Shown: one piece after another, positions 36,340-44,750 of the stretch
How positions within the stretch are numbered: the stretch's first letter is position 1
How the letters are laid out: every line of letters starts with the position of its first letter
NCBI RefSeq assembly: GCF_031583575.1
Contig: NZ_CP134146.1
Coordinates: 682,001 to 746,000, forward strand
Source: Thalassotalea nanhaiensis
GTDB lineage: Bacteria; Pseudomonadota; Gammaproteobacteria; Enterobacterales; Alteromonadaceae
Reading direction: 5' to 3'
DNA length: 64,000 bases
Notes under the pieces: model-generated
What the model was told of the DNA's origin: nothing
What the model saw: only the letters and a program-made list of their open reading frames with translations
Database searches by the model: none
Translations under genes and position numbers: made by a program

Positions 36340-39273
36340 TTAGAAGTTTGCTCTAACACCTGCATACCAGCTGATACCACGGTGAGTTTGTTCCAGGATG
36401 AAATTTGGGTGTGCTGTGCCAACTTTATCACTATAAAGGTTGCCAGAAGTTGTTTCTTCGTCTAACAAGTTTGCGGCTTGTGCAAAGACTTGAAAACTTT
36501 GGCTGACTTTGTATCTCAAGCTCAAGCTTAAGTTTTTGCTTGGCCATTGAACCGAAGCTTTGTCACCTTCTGGACGTGCTTGGTACTCTTGCTGATTAAG
36601 GTTTAATCTAGCATTGAATTTTCCGCCGTAATCATAAGTAAGCGCAACGTTATAAGTACTGTCTATCCAGCCAAGCGGTTGGTAGTACAACTCAGTAGGT
36701 CTATCTAATGGTCCATCACCAGGCTCTCTTGGGTTGTAATCTTGTTCCGCATCATAGTAGAAATCCATGTAGTTACCAGACAGAGCGAAGCCTTTTAAGT
36801 ACTTGGTAATTCCACCTAGGTTTTGTCTAAATGAGAATTCTACACCAGATACCGTACCGCCTTCAGCTTTAACTTGAGATGTTACTGGTAAAGCCAATGG
36901 ATTGCCATCTTGATCAAACATGCCCTCTGCAGGAATATAATTTGCACCTGTCTCATAAATACCATCAAGATCTTTATAGAAGCCTGCTAATGCATAGTAA
37001 TCCCATCTAGTCGGGTAATACTCGAACGAAATATCCGCTTGTTTAGACTCGATAGGGTCTAAATAAGGGTTACCTGCCCGACCTAAAGATCTACTGTTTG
37101 TTGGTTGATTCTCGTCAAAGCCATTGTCATTTAATGCAACACTTGAATTAATATCACCTAAGCTTGGGCGTATAATCGCTTTACCTGCGCCAATACGAAT
37201 TACCACATCGTCAATTAATCTTAAGTTAACGTTCAATGTTGGTAATATGTCTTCATATTCGTTTTTCTCTGTTGCCCATTCTAACTCACCAATAATAAGT
37301 TCAAACTCATTCATGGTTTCATCTGTTGGTGTTAAATAGAATGGACTTTGCCAGCTCGAAGATTCGAGTTCAGTTTTATAATAACGAAGACCAAACGTAC
37401 CATCATACCATTGGCCTGCGAAGCTTGTTTGAACGTAGAATGCAGTGGTGTTTTCTTCCAGTTCATAGCTTTCTATTTTATCGGCATCATCCATTACTCT
37501 TGCTGGTAAATATTCAGCTTTATCACTTAATATTTGCCCAGGGTTGAAAGCAAAAATTTCATCATAGCCTTTAATCTTAGTTAACTTTTGAAAAGGCTTT
37601 GTGGTAATAGTACGGTTTAGTGCGTGAAAATCAACATCACTGATTTGATCCCAGTTTTCGGTATTTTGATCATATTTTTCACTATCAGCGATATGGTCTT
37701 TGGTATTTTCTGAGTACCTTGCGCCCACTTTAAATTGGTGGAAAATGCCAAATTCTGTATCCCAAGTTATGTCAAACTTAACTGCAGAAACTTCACTTTC
37801 CATAAAGTTATGACCATTACTAAGGCCTTCAAAGTTCCATAGGTCTGGGTTATTCATTACATTGGTTAATTGGCTTTGATCTAATTCATACGTATCTGGG
37901 TTAAATGCATTGCCATCACTAGGCTCACTACCTAAATACTCAAAACCATATTCGTCATTATAGTGATCAAACGCAAGATAATGATTCATGTTAGCAGCAT
38001 ATTTACCATTACCTGCACGCCAACTGTAAAAACGATCTGCGGTTGAGCGAGACACATCAAAATTAAGATGTAAATCGTCAGTTAATTGATATTTAGTATT
38101 AATACCAAATACTTCCGTTTCGTCGTTGTTTAATACGTTCGCATCCCATTTACCCAAAGAATTCACACTTGCGATGCCACTCATAACGTAATGTGTATCA
38201 GGGTCAATATCTGCCATTGTAGGGTCAACATGGGATACACCACTTGCTAATCCCCAATGGCTCATGATTGCCATATCCATGGTGTAGTCATAAGTAGAAG
38301 TTAGGTAATCAACACTAACCATTAAATCATCAGTGGGAGCCCATTGAGCGGCAGCAAATATAGATTCTTGTCTAATGTCAAATTTCTTAGAACTAAGTGT
38401 TGATGCTGGGTTAGCGATTTCATCATTAACCCCATCATCATTCCAATCGGTTAACCAGCCCATATTGGTAACTAGCTCGCCATTTTTAATGCCTTCGATG
38501 TAACGAATATCATCTCTAAATGAACCACCAATAGAAACAGCAATATCGTCGGTAATATGGTGACTTACTAAAGCTTGAAGATTTCTACCGTATTTATCGT
38601 TGTCAGTTAACTCTTTAAAAAGGTGTGCATCCTCTTCTTTGGCAGAAGTTAAATCATCGTAAAGCGTATTACTATTAACCGTCGCAGAGATAGTTCGGAT
38701 GTTTTTGTCCACCTCTAATGGTTTAAAGGTTTCCATATTTATGTGGCCCGCGATACCACCCTCTAATGAGTCAGCTCTTGCGGTTTTATAGACTTGTGCT
38801 CTACGAATACTTGCCGACGGGAATAAACTTAAGTTTACAGAGCGAGAGCCAAATGAACTCACAATTTCACGGTCATTTAATGTGGTTAGCGTATAAGCAC
38901 CACCCATACCACGAACAGATATTGTATTACTACGACCTCTATCTTGGTTACCTGTTACACCAGTTAATCTTTCTAGTGATTCAGCAATACTTTGATCAGG
39001 TAAAGCACCAACTTCTTCTGCTGATAAGTTATCTGAGATGGTATTGGCGAACTTTTTCATGTTAATGGCTGCAACTTCACTCGAGCGCATACCACCAACG
39101 GTAATTACTTCGATTTCATCTTCTTTAAGTGCAGCTTCTTTTTCGGCAGCTTTTTCTTTTGCTGTTTTTTCTGCTGTTACTTCAACTGCTTCAGCTTCTT
39201 CAGCAAAAGCATATGAAGGAGCTTGTACTGCAATTGCTGCAAGTAATGCTAAACATAATTTGGACTTTTTCAT
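36340..39273 (-). CDS. TonB-dependent receptor, TIGR01782-type, for galactan oligosaccharides
   Basis: A 977-residue outer-membrane receptor. Signal peptide (about 1-25), an Ala/Glu/Lys-rich stretch (about 26-52), a TonB box EIEVITV (about 53-59), then a plug domain (SAEEVGALPDQSIAESLERLTGV, SVRGMG) and a beta-barrel ending in an aromatic residue (GVRANF). The plug signatures are those of the proteobacterial TIGR01782 receptors used for glycan uptake. It should import oligosaccharides into the periplasm, where the sulfatases and glycosidases act. It is monocistronic, with a LacI-type operator 128 bases upstream and hairpins downstream. It is the only outer-membrane importer in the window, and no SusD-type partner is present. 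Confidence 0.93.
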   Translation of the reverse strand: MKKSKLCLALLAAIAVQAPSYAFAEEAEAVEVTAEKTAKEKAAEKEAALKEDEIEVITVGGMRSSEVAAINMKKFANTISDNLSAEEVGALPDQSIAESLERLTGVTGNQDRGRSNTISVRGMGGAYTLTTLNDREIVSSFGSRSVNLSLFPSASIRRAQVYKTARADSLEGGIAGHINMETFKPLEVDKNIRTISATVNSNTLYDDLTSAKEEDAHLFKELTDNDKYGRNLQALVSHHITDDIAVSIGGSFRDDIRYIEGIKNGELVTNMGWLTDWNDDGVNDEIANPASTLSSKKFDIRQESIFAAAQWAPTDDLMVSVDYLTSTYDYTMDMAIMSHWGLASGVSHVDPTMADIDPDTHYVMSGIASVNSLGKWDANVLNNDETEVFGINTKYQLTDDLHLNFDVSRSTADRFYSWRAGNGKYAANMNHYLAFDHYNDEYGFEYLGSEPSDGNAFNPDTYELDQSQLTNVMNNPDLWNFEGLSNGHNFMESEVSAVKFDITWDTEFGIFHQFKVGARYSENTKDHIADSEKYDQNTENWDQISDVDFHALNRTITTKPFQKLTKIKGYDEIFAFNPGQILSDKAEYLPARVMDDADKIESYELEENTTAFYVQTSFAGQWYDGTFGLRYYKTELESSSWQSPFYLTPTDETMNEFELIIGELEWATEKNEYEDILPTLNVNLRLIDDVVIRIGAGKAIIRPSLGDINSSVALNDNGFDENQPTNSRSLGRAGNPYLDPIESKQADISFEYYPTRWDYYALAGFYKDLDGIYETGANYIPAEGMFDQDGNPLALPVTSQVKAEGGTVSGVEFSFRQNLGGITKYLKGFALSGNYMDFYYDAEQDYNPREPGDGPLDRPTELYYQPLGWIDSTYNVALTYDYGGKFNARLNLNQQEYQARPEGDKASVQWPSKNLSLSLRYKVSQSFQVFAQAANLLDEETTSGNLYSDKVGTAHPNFILEQTHRGISWYAGVRANF

Positions 39274-39400
39274 TTTTTTCCCGCCTTGAATGCATCAAGT
39301 TATCGTTTGTTTTGTTATCTTTTTCTTCGCAAACTTTTTTTTCAAACTTTGTTATCTCAATAATTACAATAAGTAATTCAAAACAGAGAAAAACAATAGG

Positions 39401-39420
39401 TAGGGAAAACGTTACCATAG
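39401..39420 (-). promoter_or_regulatory. LacI-type operator upstream of TonB receptor gene
   Basis: TAGGGAAAACGTTACCATAG; the minus strand holds GGTAACGTTTTCC. Shares TAACGTTNTCC with the three other sites of the locus; 128 bases before the receptor start. Confidence 0.75.
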
Positions 39421-39800
39421 GCTTTTCGCTGTGGCAACATTTATGTTACTTATCTTATAAATAAATTAATTTTTTATTAACCTCTCTGCAACGTTGTTTT
39501 TTTGTGTTTTTTCGTATCTCCTTGAAAAGATTGTGTTTTTTGTATTTGTTGTATTTTTTTGTATTTTTGGTTTATTTATTAATTAATATAAAATATGAGG
39601 AATAGGCGGCTATTTAACGTTTTTTCATACAAAAACATGCCAGAGGTTTAACAAGGTGTTAACGCCGTGTGCAGGTAAAAGCATTATTGATTATTTAAAC
39701 TTATAGCGCAAAAAATTTTCTGAAAAACCAAAAAGTCTAAGAAATTACACCTGAATATATAGGGATTGGTTCGTGTTAGTTCTATTTATTTGAGTACTGG
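39421..39800. other. AT-rich intergenic stretch, 380 bases
   Basis: Between the receptor promoter and the end of the sulfatase operon. It is T-rich on the plus strand with many TTTTT and TATTT runs, and contains one weaker TAACGTTTTTTC match near 39617. No gene, and no convincing terminator for the sulfatase operon, was seen. Confidence 0.55.
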
Positions 39801-41480
39801 TTATTCATGGTTAATGATATTGGTCATTTGGTTTTCCAGAATTTTTTTCTGTTGGCTATATTTTTTATCCTGCGCCAAATTATGCCATTCAAATGGGTCG
39901 TTTCTATGATCGTATAATTCTTCCTGGCCATCTTTATAACGAATATAGCGCCAATCTTTAGTGCGGTATGAATACGTTTGCTGCCAAATGTATTCATCTG
40001 GTAAGTCTTTAATTACTTTCACGTGCCACAATGCTTGTCGATTGGTACCAACCGCTAAGCCTTCAATAGGCGTATCTATGCCAACGCCCATTACTGTTAA
40101 TGCACCTTTTGGACCTTGCCATTGCTTACTTGTGTCGGTTTTTAATAATGGCGCAATAGAGAAACCGCCTAAAGGAGCTGAACCTTTAGACATACTTGTT
40201 GAGCCTTTCAAGTTAGCAAGGTCAATAAAACTAGGGTACAGATCAACTAGTGAAATAGGTTGTTGTTGCTTTAATCCAGCGACACTTTTGCCTGGTACCT
40301 TCCAAAGCATAGGAACTTTAGCGCTTTCTTCCCATGGGGAGTTTTTATAAAGGTAATCTTTTTCACCAAATTGCCAGCCATGATCGCTAGTGAAAACAAC
40401 TATGGTGTTATCTTTCAAGCTTGAATTATTTAATGCATCAATCACGATACCGAGTTGTTCGTCCATAAAGGCAATACAAGCGAGGTAGGCTTGGATAACT
40501 TTCTTTAATCCTTCTTCGTCATCTTCATAAGATTCTTGCAACGCCTTAAAATAAGACAAACCCATTTGTGTCATCGGGTAGTTGTCTTTAAAAAATGAAT
40601 CATTAAGATCATTTTCTTTAATGGTAGGTAGCTTAATGCTTTCTAATGGAAACATATCGAAGAACCGCTTTGGAGCATAAAGCGGAGTGTGCGGGCGAAC
40701 AAAACCAATCCCCATAAAGAATGGTTGTTTACTATTAGCCTTGGCAAGCTCTTTTAATTTATTACTCGCCCAAATGGCGTGTTGTTCATCTGGGAGTCGG
40801 TCGCGATTGTTTTCATCAACATAATTGAAAGGCATATGAGGGTAACCCCAGCCCGCTGCGTGTTTAACTTTATCAGTTTTACTTAAATTGAACTTTGGTA
40901 CATCGGTTAATGGAGCGAATGAGCCGTCAACTATGTTAATGCTCCTAAACGGCTCTGGAACAGACGGGTGGCCAACAATTTTTTTGCCATTAAAGGCATG
41001 CGGTCCATAATTTATGCGCTCTGGTACGCCCCATTCATGCCAAAGTTTGATTTGATTTTTATGCAGTAATTTGCCCGTGCCAAGCATTTGGTAACCATTT
41101 TCTTTAAACAACTGAAGAAAGGTTTTGTTGTGCTTTAATACATGTTGTTTAGTTAATGGCGTCCAACCAAAATCTTTAGATTTGTGCGGATAAACACCGG
41201 TAAACAAGCTGTTTCGAGATGACTGGCACACAGGAGCATTTGTTTGCGCATTTGTAAATTGCACCGACTGAGCGGCAAGGGCATCAATGTTAGGCGTTTT
41301 ACTTTGTGGATGACCACCAAATGTTCCTAAATAATCGTTCAGATCGTCAACAATGATAAAGAGCACGTTAGGCTTTTCAACTTTACTGCTAATACCATGC
41401 TCTGCTGCCAAAGCTTGTGAGCTAGTTGCCAGAAAAAAACTAATCAATAAAGCGCTTTTAAAAAAGTGTCTTATGCTCAT
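39801..41480 (-). CDS. Type I sulfatase with C-Q-S-S-R motif
   Basis: A 559-residue secreted sulfatase (signal peptide about 1-26) with IVDDLNDYLGTFGGHPQ, the motif C-Q-S-S-R at Cys85, TGKLLH, VRPHTPLYAP and TSDHGWQFGEK. Ser at +2 replaces the usual Pro or Ala; Cys, Ser and Arg are kept. It is last of the leftward beta-helix/three-sulfatase operon, 8 bases behind its paralogue at 41489-43132, with which it shares almost every motif. A tandem duplication followed by change of specificity is likely. It probably acts on the same galactan as its neighbours but at a different sulfate. Confidence 0.92.
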   Translation of the reverse strand: MSIRHFFKSALLISFFLATSSQALAAEHGISSKVEKPNVLFIIVDDLNDYLGTFGGHPQSKTPNIDALAAQSVQFTNAQTNAPVCQSSRNSLFTGVYPHKSKDFGWTPLTKQHVLKHNKTFLQLFKENGYQMLGTGKLLHKNQIKLWHEWGVPERINYGPHAFNGKKIVGHPSVPEPFRSINIVDGSFAPLTDVPKFNLSKTDKVKHAAGWGYPHMPFNYVDENNRDRLPDEQHAIWASNKLKELAKANSKQPFFMGIGFVRPHTPLYAPKRFFDMFPLESIKLPTIKENDLNDSFFKDNYPMTQMGLSYFKALQESYEDDEEGLKKVIQAYLACIAFMDEQLGIVIDALNNSSLKDNTIVVFTSDHGWQFGEKDYLYKNSPWEESAKVPMLWKVPGKSVAGLKQQQPISLVDLYPSFIDLANLKGSTSMSKGSAPLGGFSIAPLLKTDTSKQWQGPKGALTVMGVGIDTPIEGLAVGTNRQALWHVKVIKDLPDEYIWQQTYSYRTKDWRYIRYKDGQEELYDHRNDPFEWHNLAQDKKYSQQKKILENQMTNIINHE

Positions 41481-41488
41481 TTTACTTC

Positions 41489-43132
41489 CTACAGTTGTTG
41501 GCCAATGATGGCACTAACTTCACTCTTTAGGGTTTTGATAATGTCTTTATATTGCTTGTTTGATGCTAAATTTTCCCACTCATGCGGATCGCTAGAATGG
41601 TCATATAGTTCTTCTTTACCGTTTGAATAATGAATATAACGAAATTCTTTGGTGCGGTACGAGTAGTTTTGTTTAGCGACACTTTTTTCTTTGCCACTGT
41701 TGGCATAATTACCGACAACAGTTAATGCGCCATTTGGACCTTGCCAACTGTCGGTTGTTGGAGCTTCAATAAATGGACGTAAACTAAAGCCACCTAATTT
41801 TCCACCTTTTTTATTATGTCGGTGATCGCCCTTTAACTGACCATAATCAACCAATGTTGGAAATATATCGATTAATGAAACAGGTTGTTCAACAGACGCA
41901 TTGTTAATATTACTATTAGTAGCGGAACGAATAACTGGTCTTATAATCAGGGGAATACGTGCACTTTCTTCCCAAGGCGAATTTTTAAAAATGTAATTTT
42001 TTTCACCCATTTGCCAGCCATGGTCACTGGTGAACACTACCATGGTATTTTCATTTAATTCTGGGTTTGCTTCTAACGCAGTTATCACTTTACCCACTTG
42101 TTCATCCATAAATGTAATGCAGGCTAAGTAAGCCTGTAGAAAGTGCTTAATGGCAATTTCTCTATCACCACCGTAAGACGCTAATAATTTTTGATAATAC
42201 TTTAACCCTTTGCCATTATCTGGAAAGTTTTCATTGAAATATGTGTCGTCAGTATCGTTTTTCATCCAAGGCGTTAACTCTATTGACTCAAGTGGGTACA
42301 TGTCAAAGAAGCGGTCTGGTGCATAAAGTGGAGTATGAGGCCTAACAAAACCAACGCCCATAAAGAATGGTTGCTGTTTGTCTTTTTTGGCTAGTTCAGA
42401 AAATTTAGTTTCAGCCCACTGTGCATGAGCTTCATCGGGTAATAAATCACGATCGCTTTCACTGGCGTAACGAAATGGGACTTTTGTCCAGCCGTTTACC
42501 CAACCAGGTTTACCTTTTATACCAGGAGATATTCCACCTTCGGATAATCGCCCAAATGAACCATCAATAGCACCAATTTCTCTAAAAGGAGAGGGCACAT
42601 TTTTGGTTGCTGTTAATTTTTCACCATCGAACATTGTTGGTCCATAATTATGCTTAACATTGTTGCCCCATTCTTGCCATTCTGGGGTCTTATTACCGTG
42701 CATTAATTTGCCAGTACCTAGAGTGTAATAACCATTTTCATTAAACATCTCCATTATCGTTTTGTTGTGCTTCAATACCGGATGTTTATATTTAGCTGTC
42801 CAAGCAAAATCTTTAGACTCATGTGGGTAAACACCAGTAAACAGACTATTTCGTGAAGGCTGACAAACAGGCGTATTGGTTTGCATATTCGTAAACCGTA
42901 TGCCACTTGCTGCCAGTTTATTAATATTCGGTGTTTTTACTTGTGGATGACCACCAAACACACCTTGATAGTCATTTAAATCGTCTACAACAATTAAAAG
43001 GATATTAGGTTGCGCGTTGACTTGCTCTTTTGCTGTAATACCAGTTGAAAATGCACTTAGCATTACACAACCAAGGAAACTTACTTTTTTTACAAGTTTA
43101 GAGATTGATGTTGTTTTAATTATGTAACTCAT
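41489..43132 (-). CDS. Type I sulfatase (C-Q-P-S-R)
   Basis: A 547-residue secreted sulfatase. It shows VVDDLNDYQGVFGGHPQ, formylglycine motif with Cys90, GTGKLMHG, VRPHTPLYAPDRFFDMYPLE and TSDHGWQMGEKN. The N-terminus is long for a signal (about 34 residues), with two charged patches before the hydrophobic core; Met25 inside it is not a better start. It is the tandem paralogue of 39801-41480 and more distantly of 43147-44730. Third in its operon, 14 bases behind the previous gene. Periplasmic desulfation inferred. Confidence 0.92.
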   Translation of the reverse strand: MSYIIKTTSISKLVKKVSFLGCVMLSAFSTGITAKEQVNAQPNILLIVVDDLNDYQGVFGGHPQVKTPNINKLAASGIRFTNMQTNTPVCQPSRNSLFTGVYPHESKDFAWTAKYKHPVLKHNKTIMEMFNENGYYTLGTGKLMHGNKTPEWQEWGNNVKHNYGPTMFDGEKLTATKNVPSPFREIGAIDGSFGRLSEGGISPGIKGKPGWVNGWTKVPFRYASESDRDLLPDEAHAQWAETKFSELAKKDKQQPFFMGVGFVRPHTPLYAPDRFFDMYPLESIELTPWMKNDTDDTYFNENFPDNGKGLKYYQKLLASYGGDREIAIKHFLQAYLACITFMDEQVGKVITALEANPELNENTMVVFTSDHGWQMGEKNYIFKNSPWEESARIPLIIRPVIRSATNSNINNASVEQPVSLIDIFPTLVDYGQLKGDHRHNKKGGKLGGFSLRPFIEAPTTDSWQGPNGALTVVGNYANSGKEKSVAKQNYSYRTKEFRYIHYSNGKEELYDHSSDPHEWENLASNKQYKDIIKTLKSEVSAIIGQQL

Positions 43133-43146
43133 GATTAACCTTGGTT

Positions 43147-44730
43147 TTATTTTGCATCTGCGGTTGCAGTCAAAAGCTTGGCTTTTAATGTGTGTTTAAT
43201 GTTGTTGTATTCAACATTATCAGCCAGATTTGTTATTTCATTTTGGTCTATCTGGTTATGATAAAGTTCTTCTTTGCCGTTTCCATAAAGTATGTAACGC
43301 CAATCTTTAGTTCTAATCGCAAAGTTTTTCAGGCCTTTATCTCCCCACAGTTTTACGACCGTTAAGGCAAAGCGCTCATGTTTATCATTTCCGTCAATAA
43401 GCGCTTTAATTGACTTTCCACTTATGGGTAAGCCTTTATCATTTTTTCGGTTATCACCGCTTGCTTGGGCATAGTCCATAAAGGTTGGATATAGATCGAT
43501 TAAACTAACAGGCTGATCTATGGTCTGTTTTTTCTTGGTTCGAGGGTCAAAAACAATTAATGGAATTTTAGTAGAGCGTTCCCATAAGTTATTTTTAAAT
43601 AGGTTATTTTTCTCACCTAAGTTGTAGCCGTGGTCGCTGGTTAATACCACTACGGTGTTATCCTTATAGATACTGTTTTGCAATGCATCTAACACTTTAC
43701 CTACTTGTTCATCCATAAAGCTAATGCTGGCTAAATAGGCTTGATAATAGGTTTTAAGTGCCAGCTCTTTATTTGGGTAAGATTCCATTAATTTTGTAAA
43801 ATGCTTACGACCTAAAGATGTTTTAGGTACGTATAAGCTTTCAAAATGGGTATCGGCATCATCATTTTCGACAAACTCGGGTAGATTGATTGTATCTAAA
43901 GGATACATATCAAAAAATCGATCAGGTACCACAAGAGGGGTGTGCGGTCGAATAAAGCCAACACTTAAAAAGAATGGTTTTCGCAGCTTATTACGCTCAA
44001 ATTCTTTAAGTTTATTTGCTGTCCAATCAGCGTACATCTCGTCTGGCAATGGATCTCGGTCTTGTTCATTTTCATAGTTGAACGGCTTTTTAAAACCGCC
44101 ATAATACCAACCATTATGACCTGCTTTATTTCCCTTAGCTTCAACGTTTGGAACTTTTGAAAGCGGGATGAAGGTAGAATCTAAAGGGCCAATATCTTTA
44201 TTGTAAGGTGAAGGTACATCAGGGTGCTGTGTTACTTTTTTGCCATCAAAAGCAAGCGGGGTGTAGTCTGGTCTAATGCCAAAGTCATCCCAGGCTTTTG
44301 GCCATTGATGATGAGTTAGCTTACCCGTACCAGCACTGTGATAACCATGATGACTTAACTGTTCCATAATCGTTCTGGAATTAGCTAACACTTTATTATG
44401 GCGCCAATTACCAAAGGCATATTGGCCAGATGCATGTGGCTGAATGCCCGAGAACAAACTTGCTCGAGATGGACTGCAAATTGGTGCGTTAGAATGAGCA
44501 TTGGTAAACAAGGTTGCATGCTCGGCAAGTTTATCAATATTTGGTGTTTTTACCCCGATAGAGTTATTCATTACGCCAACAAAGTCATTTAGATCGTCAG
44601 CCATAATGAATAAAATGTTAACTGGTTTCTCTAGGTTTTCTTTAGCATTTTGAACGTCTTCACTTGCTAGAGATGAACAGGTCATTAGCAACGTAACGCT
44701 GGCAAGTGCGACCTTCGTTATTATTGTCAT
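43147..44730 (-). CDS. Type I sulfatase (C-S-P-S-R)
   Basis: A 527-residue secreted sulfatase (signal peptide about 1-22). Landmarks: MADDLNDFVGVM, formylglycine motif C-S-P-S-R with Cys85, GTGKLTHH, IRPHTPLVVPDRFFDMYPLD, TSDHGYNLGEKN. It is the most divergent of three tandem sulfatases that share the DLNDx start, the RPHTPL block and the FMDEQVGKVxxAL segment. Second in the operon, 20 bases behind the beta-helix gene. Together the three suggest stepwise removal of different sulfates from the product of the beta-helix protein. Confidence 0.92.
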   Translation of the reverse strand: MTIITKVALASVTLLMTCSSLASEDVQNAKENLEKPVNILFIMADDLNDFVGVMNNSIGVKTPNIDKLAEHATLFTNAHSNAPICSPSRASLFSGIQPHASGQYAFGNWRHNKVLANSRTIMEQLSHHGYHSAGTGKLTHHQWPKAWDDFGIRPDYTPLAFDGKKVTQHPDVPSPYNKDIGPLDSTFIPLSKVPNVEAKGNKAGHNGWYYGGFKKPFNYENEQDRDPLPDEMYADWTANKLKEFERNKLRKPFFLSVGFIRPHTPLVVPDRFFDMYPLDTINLPEFVENDDADTHFESLYVPKTSLGRKHFTKLMESYPNKELALKTYYQAYLASISFMDEQVGKVLDALQNSIYKDNTVVVLTSDHGYNLGEKNNLFKNNLWERSTKIPLIVFDPRTKKKQTIDQPVSLIDLYPTFMDYAQASGDNRKNDKGLPISGKSIKALIDGNDKHERFALTVVKLWGDKGLKNFAIRTKDWRYILYGNGKEELYHNQIDQNEITNLADNVEYNNIKHTLKAKLLTATADAK

Positions 44731-44750
44731 AAATTTTCTTATTATTTATT

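Noticed and set aside
39038-39464. Overlapping short frames near the receptor start
   Set aside because: They come from the Ala/Glu-rich low-complexity segment of the receptor and its promoter, read in other frames.
39610-39630. TAACGTTTTTTC as an additional operator
   Set aside because: Only half of the dyad matches and the site is more than 330 bases from the receptor start; kept as a weak note only.
39961-40350. A 129-codon rightward frame
   Set aside because: Antisense to the C-terminal part of a clear sulfatase; no supporting features.
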